DNA of 64,000 nt, from NCBI RefSeq assembly GCF_963662255.1, contig NC_085046.1, positions 101,201,324 to 101,265,323 on the forward strand, in the 5' to 3' direction. Positions within the stretch are counted from its first letter, which is position 1. Each line of letters opens with the position of its first letter. A model generated the notes under the pieces. That model was not told the DNA's origin. It did not search any database and saw only the letters and a program-made list of their open reading frames with translations. This document shows positions 1 to 10,630 of the stretch, piece after piece. This DNA is from Cinclus cinclus (taxonomy: Eukaryota > Chordata > Aves > Passeriformes > Cinclidae). The position numbers were made by a program, and so were the translations under genes.

Positions 1-501
1 ATCCTTGTCCTCAGTATGGCTGGTGATGAAAGAAGCTATTTAGGACTTCCCCTGCAGTTGGAAGTGTTAGGGAATAGGGTTTCAAATTCTGATTTACATT
101 TGACCTTGGGAAGCTCTTTCCTTGTGCTTAGGAAACTCTTTAGCATCACTGCCTTTAAAATCATCAGAGATGAGTATAAGAGAAGTTGACTCCAGGTCAA
201 GAGTCCCAAGAGCTGAGTGAGCTCAAAGCTCCTGTGTGGAGAACAATGTAAACCACCCTCTGAAAGGAAAAGGGGTTGTACGGAAAAAACCTTTTTCTGG
301 GTGAGTTAGTCCATGGTGCTCAAATACAAGCATCATCACATATGAAGAAACTGCAGCTAGAGAGAGAAATAACCAGAAATAAAAAATGTAATAATTATTC
401 TATATCATAACTGTGACATTCAATAGAATATTGCGACTCCTGGCAGAAAATCATGTGTCTTCAGCCTGATTACAAAATTAAAAGAGAAAATATCTGAAAA
501 C

Positions 502-621
<120 letters not shown>

Positions 622-3600
622 AAACTTTTAAATGCATCCTTGCTGACTACGACTGTACTTTCCTCTTAAACAGTAAAACCAGAGGGGAAGTCTAAATAGA
701 TGTCATGGAGCTGTGATTGTTTTTAATTCATTGGACTGGCTAGCTGTCAGCAAGATAAATGAATCATCCATACCAAATTCATATTGTCTTATTTATGTGA
801 GAGGGATTGAAAAAAGAAAAGAAGTCAATAAAAATTAAATTGAAAAGGAAAATATTGCTGCAGTACAGTTTTCCAAATGCATGTGACAAGTGAAAATGAG
901 ATGTGATAAAAAGTGAAATGTGAAATATTTTAGGGTTTTTTTTACTATTGTTTATATGTTTTAATACTTTATATGCCAAGCATTGTCTCAGCATATGGGC
1001 TCATGAATTTCTTATTTCAAAGACATGAGATGAGTGACTTGGGTAGAAAATGGGTAGATTTTCCAAATAACTTTTACTAGTACTAGTGGAAATGGAGAAA
1101 CAAGTTCAAACTGAAGCAAGGCACAGTCAGGAATTCATTTAAGCATTTACACTAGGCATTCTGGGAAAAAATGATCCCATCTCCTCAGGAGAACACATTA
1201 TATTTAGCAATTAAGAGGGTGGACCAGAGATGATCAAAGTATCAGACTGAGGGATGTTGGGAAGAGAAGTGATGAACCAACCTGATCAGAAGGGAATAAA
1301 GTTCACATACTTGAGACACAGAAAATATCCCAACTTCCCTTTCCCTCTAGTGACATGAAAGAAACACAGACAAGCCTTGTGCATTGCCACACTGGATGTA
1401 TTTTTTTGTGTCAAATCTCTTTTAACCAGTTTTCCTCTTTTTATTCTTAGCCATTTTGTTCTAACACCAAGGTAGAATCCTAGTTTGAAAGGCGTGAGAT
1501 GTTACAGCCACAAAAGAAATGTTAATCAGATATTAGAAGAGAACATCTCCTGTACTGTGCATTGCTGAGTGGATATTTATGTTGAAGACTCAGGAACTAA
1601 GACATTTGAAGTGTGGGGTGTGATGTTCCACAGACATGAAAAGCGCTGAACAAGCTCCAAATGTCCATCACTCCATGTAAGTACCTCTATAGCCCAGTAG
1701 CCACCTAATCAATGGTGCTGAGGCCAGAGGAAGCAGCAGGGAGGGTGTTACATTACATTACAGTCCATCACACATGAACTCAGGAAGAGAGGGTGTACAA
1801 AGCCTGAACACAAAACCCATCAGTCAATGAAAGAAGTTTAAACCATCCTGAGACCAACATCCCTCTGTGTGGATGAGTCAGACAATATCAGAATTTGGCA
1901 GGGAGGGAGGGGAACATCTAGTGGGTAGCCTTCCAAATCATCAATATAATGCTGAATTAACTTGTTTCAAAATCATATATCTTTATATAAAGAGTACTGC
2001 CTGTTCTAAAAATAAGAGGCCTGACTCTGATCCCATTCATAACGCAATGAATCAAGGACATTCCCAGCAAGATCCACAGAATTTCTGTAGTGCAGAACAA
2101 CTCAGTGACAGTCTGCATTCTGGTTGTATCCTGGGGGCTGAGCATGTGACCCACAGCTGAGTTTTAGTTTGTGATCATAAAAGGCTTTTTGAAATTCATT
2201 TTAGTCTATTAGTGCTCCCAGAAAATTGTGTGCTCATTCATTTTTCTCAAAACAAATATCCTGGACTTAATGGAGTGTAGTGTCCTTTCACTACCAGTAC
2301 CGAAGAACTCAAATTATGCATTATTAAGCTATTAAACCGAACTGAACAAGAAGAACTGGCACTTACTGGCAGGACCACTGTTCTAAAATGCTTGGTGATA
2401 AGCTATGGAAACATAGCAGTTATAAAAGTGCCATCTCCTACCAGCTGCTATAATTTTGTTTCCTCTAACAGTTAGAGCATATTTAGGAGCACATCTTTTG
2501 CACACGTATGTCTACACAGAGGAAGGTTCATGCAGGGGTCTACCTGTGCTGTCATACATGGCGCTGGCAGGGGATTTCTGCAAGCCAGCTCACTCTCGAG
2601 CATGTTGCTTGAGCTGGTTCCTACAGCATTTCTCTTGTAAAGACAGTGTTCCCTCCAAGTAGTCTCTAAAACGCCTTCTGAAATCAGAGCTTCGCAGACT
2701 TCAGGATGTAAAGCAAAAAACCTTCCTGAGCCCCTGGATATAGCTAGTGACATATTTTGATGGCAAATCAATCATCACCTGAGCTTATTTGTATTTATTG
2801 TTCCATTTGCTATGCAGGGAATATGGAAAGCGAAAAAATCAGATGCTGTAACATATATTGTTGCACTCTTGAAAGGTGATATGATCCATGAACTTGAGAT
2901 TTTCAAATAAAAAGCAGATGGCAAAACTACAAGAATCTTTGGGGGTGTTCAAATATCACAAATGATCATTCAATGCTTCATCTGTTTGAAAAAAATCTAG
3001 CAAAACAAATATATTTTTGACTTCAATGCTAACCTATTCAGTCACTTGCTCTCTGCCTCTTACTTAAGGTGCTGTACAAGACCCACAGCCAACCTCCATG
3101 ATCTTTGCTTCACACTAGACTTATGGCAAAGTACTGCCTTCATTGCTTTGTCTGCAATGCTGACACCAATTATCACATATTTCATTTATTTTATCACTCT
3201 TTCTATTTTTATTCTCTGGCATCAATTTGATAGGTGACAAACATTCCCTTGGGCTGTGACTGAGTTGCCTCCTTACTCTTTCCCTAGCACTTGCATTAAA
3301 ACCACATGTTTGGATCTGGGTGCTCAAAATTGCCACAGTATGGAGTGGAAAGAGCAAAAAATATTAATTTATTTTGCAGAGCTGATGGTGGAGCTAAGCC
3401 AGAGCTACTACCCCTCTCTACTTTTAGCAGGAGTTTTATCATCAATGAGCCTCTTGAAAGGGTATAATAAAAATATAAGTTTATACCATACTATATAAAG
3501 TTGTAAGGAGTTCACAACGACTTTGCTGATTCTATCAATAAGTAGTTAGAGATTTATGACTGCAAATAATGTTTTTTCCACTCAGGGATGAGCTCAGCAC

Positions 3601-4260
3601 CTGTTTTATGAAACAGTGATATGTGCCATTACAGCCCAGCACAATGAACTAAGGCAGAATCCATTCACCTGCTGGATTTATGGAAAAGCACTGAACCTTT
3701 TCATGCATCATCATGCATGGAGTTTGGCTAGAGCTACAACTTCCAAAACATCATCCTTAAGATTTGATACCTGAATCTCTGCTACATGCTTTAAATCTAA
3801 GCAGTCTGTTCAAATACTTGCTGAGCTCTTATGGTCTCTGTGCCACCACTGAAATGAAACTGCCTTCGCTCATGTTTGTTCACAGATGTGGCCAGCACAT
3901 CTGGGTATATGTCTGAGGCTTCAGGCATTTGGTTGGTTGGTGCCGTTCTGGCATAGGGTAGGAATGCTGGCTTGTGAGGGGAGCATCAGAAAAACTCATC
4001 TGGGTTTCTTGTTCCAGCAGCCTTTTCTTCTTTCTTTGCAAACACAGAGTAATGAAATAAATTTTATATATTTCAAAGCAGAAACTCACGATAATCATAA
4101 CCAGAGCATCACCTAATAATGGGAATGATGTATTGGAACAAGGGTAAATGCACATTCACTTATTGTTCCATTTTATCAGCCGTTAACATTAGGAAAGGAG
4201 AAAACCTCTTCTAAGAGTCAAAACCATATAGATGTTCAAGTGAAATTTTATATTTAATAG
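622..4260. other. Noncoding, no gene recognised
   Basis: AT-rich unique sequence. All open frames are under 100 codons and resemble nothing I know. No CR1 end or RNA gene was recognised. A short ACATTACATTACA repeat occurs near 1750. Confidence 0.6.
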
Positions 4261-4327
4261 TTAGTTCAGCTGGATGAAGACAGGCATTTACTTTTAGATT
4301 GCAAATAATTCTGGGACATTATAAAAT
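4261..4327 (+). repeat. Copy A of a 67-bp dispersed repeat
   Basis: Matches 10564-10630 ungapped in the same orientation at 59 of 67 positions by eye. The best part is AGATTGCAAATAATTCTGGG and its flanks. It is not CR1 and I cannot name the family. Confidence 0.8.
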
Positions 4328-5659
4328 GATGTACATTTTTGTTGTATGCTTTGTACAAATAAGTATACTGTATTATTTATTGAGGTAATACAGTCCCCAA
4401 ATCTGCTCATTGAGTTCTGATTAACTGATGTTTGACAGAGTGTATAATGTCATAGAATTTGAAAATAAAGAACAGAAGAAGAAGGCTGTATGTCATGAAC
4501 TCTCCTGAGGAGCATTTACATGCATAGGAATCAGATGCTCAGGATCAGTTTATTATAAATATACTCTTTGACCTTCTGTATATTTTTGTTGCATTAGCTT
4601 CCCTTGGAGAGATGTAGGAGACAAATATATCCAAAGGTTAGTGGCATTAAAGAAGTGTTTTTTTGAGATGTAAAAATGAGAGAAGGATGCTATAACTGAA
4701 GTGCATTTTCAGTCATGGAAAAATAAGTCTTCACCTTTTTTGTGGGATAGACATTTACCCTTTCATTTTTAACTCTTTCCTCTTCTAGATACTTCTGTGC
4801 TCCTAAGTTTCTTGTTTTCTGCATTTCATTTTGGTCCCAACAATGTTTTTCCATTTAATGGAAGTTTAATTCCATGCTCCAAGGGGTACTTTTCTCTGTT
4901 CTTTAGGTCCGGAAGTCTACATGGACTGGTTAACAATGAACCTTTTGCTTCTCTGTGCTGCTTTTTTCCCCCCAAGCACTTTTCAGAGTTCTGAGAAGAA
5001 ATACCAACTGGAGGATGATTAGTTTCCTGCGTAGCTTTTGACTCTGCTATCCCACTTCTCCAATCCTTCCTTTCTTTGTTGTACCACCACTGAAGACCCT
5101 GGTACCTCTCTACCGTGAATCTTGTGCAAAAACTTATAGTCTGGAAAAAAAATGTTCTGCTTACAAAAAATGAATGAAAACTGTTGAGAAAAAGAGTTTT
5201 TGAAAAATACAAAACCCAACAAAACAGAACCAAACAGGTGCAAGTGGTGGGAAGGAATGCTCTCCAGTGAAAATGTTGTTCCTTATACCTGGCTTCTGGT
5301 ATTGCTGCATTTAAGAGCTTGCTGGATATCAGACAATGCAGATCCTGGGTACTGCAGAGGTGCCACAGAGCTCTCCTGATGGAGCACGCACACATCCCAG
5401 AAATTGCAGGGATTATTGAGCACAGTAGCCTGTCACCTCCATGTGGTACCTGCATTTGTGTTCATCTATTGGGACATATTTTTGGGTTGAGTGAAGAGAT
5501 GAAACTGTTCTCAGAAAATTAGTCCCCCTCACAGCAAAATCTCCATCCCCATCCCTACACTACCCTTGGTTCCATCTTCAGTCAAGCATTTTAGTCACGC
5601 TTCTCTCTTTGGCCAGGTCTTTGGGAAACGGGAACAGTGTATCATCAGAGGGTGTCCAA
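4328..5659. other. Noncoding, no gene recognised; contains one 209-codon open frame
   Basis: The only notable item is an open frame on the minus strand (5455-4826). It has a weak start context (C at -3, C at +4), hydrophobic and aromatic stretches typical of translated AT-rich DNA, and no recognisable domain. I do not call it a gene. Confidence 0.55.
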
Positions 5660-5907
5660 AAAAGCATGTCCCCGTGTCTCCATGTCCACATGTCCCCGTG
5701 TCCCTGTGTCCCCGTGTCCCCATTCCACACATCCCTGTTTCCCCATGTCCCCGTGTCCCAGTGTCCCTGTGTCCCCATGCCCCGTGTCCCAGTGTCCCCA
5801 TATCCTTGTTTCCCCGTTTCCCCGTTGCCCCGTGTCTCCATGTTCCCGTGTCCCCGTGTCCCCATATCTCCATGTCCCAGTGTCCCTATATCCTGGTGTC
5901 CCCGTGT
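5660..5907. repeat. Degenerate flank of the CCCCGTGTCC minisatellite
   Basis: Imperfect 10-11-bp units of the form (C)CCCNTGTC with frequent substitutions. The last 48 bp (5860-5907) is a copy of the 64-bp unit seen downstream but 16 bp shorter. This is presumably the older, unhomogenised edge of the array. Confidence 0.92.
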
Positions 5908-6419
5908 CCCCATATCTCCATGTCCCAGTGTCCCCATATCCCGGTGTCCCTTTATCCCCGTGTCCCTGTGTCCCCATATCTCCATGTCCCAGTGTCCCCA
6001 TATCCCGGTGTCCCTTTATCCCCGTGTCCCCGTGTCCCCATATCTCCATGTCCCAGTGTCCCCATATCCCGGTGTCCCTTTATCCCCGTGTCCCCGTGTC
6101 CCCATATCTCCATGTCCCAGTGTCCCCATATCCCGGTGTCCCTTTATCCCCGTGTCCCCGTGTCCCCATATCTCCATGTCCCAGTGTCCCCATATCCCGG
6201 TGTCCCTTTATCCCCGTGTCCCCGTGTCCCCATATCTCCATGTCCCAGTGTCCCCATATCCCGGTGTCCCTTTATCCCCGTGTCCCCGTGTCCCCATATC
6301 TCCATGTCCCAGTGTCCCCATATCCCGGTGTCCCTTTATCCCCGTGTCCCCGTGTCCCCATATCTCCATGTCCCAGTGTCCCCATATCCCGGTGTCCCTT
6401 TATCCCCGTGTCCCCGTGT
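5908..6419. repeat. Minisatellite: eight 64-bp higher-order units
   Basis: Eight consecutive 64-bp units (starts at 5908, 5972, 6036, 6100, 6164, 6228, 6292 and 6356) fill 512 bp exactly and are nearly identical. Each begins CCCCATATCTCCATGTCCC and ends with two CCCCGTGT blocks. Each unit is itself built of six 10-11-bp subunits. The minus strand is G-rich, with runs of 3-4 G spaced by 4-5 nt. The unit is not a multiple of three and has no stops, so all frames are open; the long frames here are not genes. Confidence 0.97.
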
Positions 6420-6560
6420 CCCGGTCCCGATGCCGACACACGATGGCGCCGCAGTCCCCGCAGTGCCGCCGGTCGGTGTCTGCCAGCGGAGGCTTTCCCG
6501 CTCGGAGGGATGCGAAAGGCGGGCGACACAAACATCCCCGCCTTTGAGTGACCTTTGTCA
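6420..6560. other. CpG-dense GC-rich patch flanking the minisatellite
   Basis: Roughly 17 CpG dinucleotides occur in about 140 bp, against near absence in most of the surrounding kilobases. The sequence is unique, not part of the repeat unit. It may be a small CpG island or promoter of an unannotated transcript, or GC-rich DNA retained beside a recombinogenic minisatellite. I recognise no protein in it. Confidence 0.7.
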
Positions 6561-6711
6561 GGGTGCTGGCAAAGGGAGGCATGAGCGCATGGATGTCCTC
6601 CACCGTGTTCCGTGCCCCTCAGCTGCTCCGGGGCAGTCGGATGCTCACAGATCTGAGCCCACCAGCCGGGGGTCTGTGTGGTCTGGGGAGTCAGACTTGC
6701 AAAAAGATGAA

Positions 6712-6725
6712 GGGGGGGGGGGGGG
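6712..6725 (+). repeat. G homopolymer (14 G)
   Basis: An uninterrupted run of 14 G following AAAAAGATGAA. This is unusual in length for a G run and prone to sequencing or assembly length error. Confidence 0.95.
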
Positions 6726-6962
6726 ATGAGGTTTCTTCCCCCCTTCCAGAGGCAAGTTTTCATGAGGGTCTGGGCTTGTAGAAGGTGTTGGAGGAGTTTT
6801 GTGGCAGAAATATCAGTGGGTTACCTGCCTGTCCTGTGCCCTCGGGACTCACCTATAGAATCAGAGAGAACCGGGTGAAAAGGTGCCACAAAGCTGGGTT
6901 AGCTGGAATGTGCTCGCTGGACTGAAGCAGAATAAGAAGCAGTCAGCATTATGTGTGTGTAT

Positions 6963-6964
<2 letters not shown>

Positions 6965-6999
<35 letters not shown>

Positions 7000-7000
7000 G

Positions 7001-7038
<38 letters not shown>
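6965..7038. repeat. (CA)n microsatellite with CTCACGCTCA interruption
   Basis: About 35 CA units over 74 bp, interrupted once in the middle around 6995-7003. It ends in TATAATG. Confidence 0.97.
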
Positions 7039-7042
<4 letters not shown>

Positions 7043-10000
7043 ATGTAGTTCAAGTACATTATTGAGATTTAAATGCATGGAAAAAAAGACTCAGCTCTAT
7101 TTTTTTTTTTTACAAACCTTTGACTTCATATGCTCCCGTGCCTTCAAACACATGCAAAGCAAGGCGTAGCAAAATCTTTTGCTGCAAGCAAAAGCCAAGG
7201 AGCACTCTGAATGAACCTCTGTGCTTCCCTGCTGTGTTTGCTTTTCTTAGCTGGGTTAGATAAAAACTCAGCAGAATTTGCTGTTTTGCCTCTGTTTCTC
7301 CAAAATCTATTACCTCTGTGGGAAGAGGGAAGGGGTGAAAGGAAGAGGGGGCTGTGTGAATTCCTTCATATGGCAAAGAATTCAGCAGGGGCAGTCTGGG
7401 GTGCAGAATGAAGGTGGCTGTGTCTTTATCTGAAGAAATTTGTAGTGCCCCACCGGCTGTTAGGAAGCAGGAAGCAGCAATGCCTGGGATGTGGGCCGAG
7501 GAGGATCAACACCAGGTTTCCTGCTGCTGATTCTCTGCCCAGCTGTGTCTGGCACTGGGAGCCAGGCACCAGGGCAGGACGTTTAAAAATAAACTCGCCA
7601 ATAACACCATGGATGTGCATTGCTCCGATAACAGCCTGGATGAAGCTGTCATCCTAAAGGCCAGCAGTATCAGGGAATGAGGATTTGGGTGTAGTCCGGA
7701 GATAAGAAATGCAGTACTTTGGTGGGGAAAGGCCACCATCAGCTGAAATTGGCCATAAGCAATTTATTGCCATTTTCAGAAAGAGCCTGTTTGATAATGA
7801 GGTACGTTTCTTCCCCACCCTTCCCTTAGTACAAAAATATCTCATTCAGCTGTGTCGGTCTCCAAACTGAAATCAAGCCTGGAGGAGCTGTGGGAGTTGC
7901 TGATATGTTCTCATTTGGCAAGGGTGGAGCAACATCCAGAGCTGGATTATTGTCAGTCAGGCTGACAAAGCAGACCAGAGCATCACCACAACAAAACCCT
8001 CTGACCCATGTTATGTAAAGCACTGTTTGTTTGTGACTGCTGGGATTCTGGTGAAGAGAAAATCCTAAGAGAAACGTAATGCTCCTTTAAGAGAGCTCTT
8101 CAGAGGTTTTTTTCAGCCCTGGATGTTATGTACATTAACTAGGCTACTTGCACATGTTGAAACTTTCTTAACAGTAAGTTATTGCTTGTTATTGTTATAT
8201 GCTGCTGAAAAAGGAGTATGTAAACACCTGCATTTTTAAAGGGCTTGTGAGAGGCAGCTGGATATAGTTATGTGGGACAGAATTATGCTAAACAACAAGA
8301 CCAAAAAGAATTTGAATAGTGTATGAAGCAGGATTTCATATGGAGCCTTGTGCCTGATGTACTGCCCAGCAGATGTCTTTTCAGCTCTCCCTACCCCATG
8401 AGCTTCTGTTCCAGTCACAGGCAAAAACAGGGAAGAAAACCTTGGTCTGTTTTTTCAAGACATCGTTTGACTTTCACTACATTGTCAAAGGGGGGCAGTC
8501 TGAAGCAAAGCAAAAGACTTAAAAAAGCAAACCCCTGTGAACCTGAGTGTTTATGGAAAATTCTGAGAAAGGTGCTTCATCTGATGCTGAGAAGTCACTC
8601 TTGGTATGAGCCACAGTCACATTTTTCATAGCTACAGGATCAAAAGGGCTCTCCCCTCTGAGTGCTTTTATAGGAGATGGTGAAGCAGCGATGCAAAATC
8701 ATAATGATTAAAGTGCAATACATAGCAGACAGCAGAAACGAGCTGATAGTCTGGTGAAAAGAACAGTAAATAATAAACAAGACTATTGAGAAATATGAAA
8801 AACTTAGGCCATTCTGTATCTAATAGATAACAATGACAGTACCCTGAGGATAAGGGCAGGAGAAAGCAACGAGTCTTTTCATAGCTGTATATCTTTTGTA
8901 GAATAAGAGACAACAAAATTCAGTGAAAAACCCTCAGAAAACAAGCTGTCTGTATGTGTTACTAATGCAGGAGGAAGAATTGAAAGTGTCTTTGGCCCCA
9001 GAGAGAGATGTGTGTGCATCGCCCGGCTGCTCAGAATAAGGGCAAAAAGGCAAAGTGCTGAATAGTGAAAGAAATTATGGATGATCAAAAAACCCAGATA
9101 TTAATCTGTCAGTAGAATGAAGTATGAGGCACTCACTAGTGGCAACTGGATAAAATTAAACCAGTGAATCTGAACATTAAATGCTTCTCTGGCACACCTT
9201 ATTTGTTTTACTGGGAGTACACAGGAGATGCAGTTGACAAATGGTCTTTATTAATAAGCTAATATACTGGATTTGAACACTGAGAGGGAAATAAAGCAAA
9301 TGATTGACAGCACTGAACATTTCATCTTGATAGTTTCTGTAGGACACAGAGGCATAATATGTGCATCTCTGCCAGGCAGGTTGCTCAGGCCACCAAATGC
9401 TTCATGCCACGAGGTAGCAAACCCAGCATTAGCCCAATGTGCCCGCCCTAGGGAACAGTTACGAGAGCTCTGCCAGATTTTTGGTGCCTGCTTCACTGTG
9501 CCCCCCAGTGACTACCTCAGTTAACAGTATAGTGACCTCTAGGACCAGAAGACCTCAAAGAGTTTGATCACCAAATAAATGTTATATTGTAGAAAAGCTT
9601 TATTTATTCAGTTAGTGCTTTTATTGATATCTATGAATTTATGCTAAAATGAATGTTTTATTAAGGCTAGAGGAAAACCTAATTAAAAAGAATATAGTGC
9701 ATGTATAGAAAGCAAAAAAGCCTGAGAAAACCCCCAAATGCAAGATGTTAAGCTCTGTGACAGGAATTCAGATCTTTGTTTAAGAAAAATATGTAAATAG
9801 TGAAAGTCTAAAGTAGGTGTATACAGGTGTCATACTGCTCAGTGAGGTGCCTCTCTTCTTGTATTGTTTCTGACAGTGATGACTTTCTGAGACAGGACAC
9901 AAAACAAAACCCTTAGTCACTGAGGATGACCATGTTCTTACAACTACACCTGCTTGCAGAAGCTGTCAGAGTGTAATCTGTATTTTTTCTTATGCAGGAA

Positions 10001-10563
10001 TACTCTAGAGCTGGCTGAGTACAGGTTGGTTTCCATTTTAAAAACTCCCCCAGACCTGAGTGATGCTTTTGTGTAGAGTGGTGATTCTGAGATATTTGAA
10101 TGAAGAAGAACTTTCATGACATTTTGCCCTCTCCCTCTGTATCTCCTACCTAGTGAGGCAGAGTTTTCTGCCCTGGCTTCCACAGCACAAGAGACCTAGA
10201 AAGCAGGAGCTGTAGGCAAGTCTCTACTATCTAGAGAGACTGTCCCTCTGGAGTGTCACCAAGAACTGGCCATTTTTTTGTGTGTGTGAATAGCCAGCCC
10301 ACTTTTTAGGTTTTTAATTCTACCAAAAGCCTCAGGCTTTCATAATAGTTTGTCAGAGATCCAACCAGAGAGCGAGAGCGGTTCCATAGCTGGGTGTGCT
10401 TTCTGGATTCCTGACTTCTTCACAACACCCCAAGTGCCTGTCTCTGCTCAGTTCAGGCATTTCCAAGACATTTTCAGAGCTTTCATACCTCTTGTCCAAC
10501 ACACGAGGGTTTTCTTCTGTCTTCTGGGCATCTGCAACTGTTTGGGTGGACCAAACCTAAGTG

Positions 10564-10630
10564 TTAGCTCAGCTGGAGCCAAGCAGGCATTTACTTTCAG
10601 ATTGCAAATAATTTTGGGACATTATAAAAT
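10564..10630 (+). repeat. Copy B of a 67-bp dispersed repeat
   Basis: Counterpart of 4261-4327, 6.3 kb away. Similarity stops sharply on both sides (upstream of TTAG, downstream of ATAAAAT). A small old interspersed element or a segmental copy are both possible. Confidence 0.8.

Noticed and set aside
5566..6763. Several overlapping frames of 130-387 codons on both strands as a repeat-protein gene
   Set aside because: They are produced by a stop-free minisatellite with a unit length not divisible by three. There is no conserved protein, and both strands are open at once.
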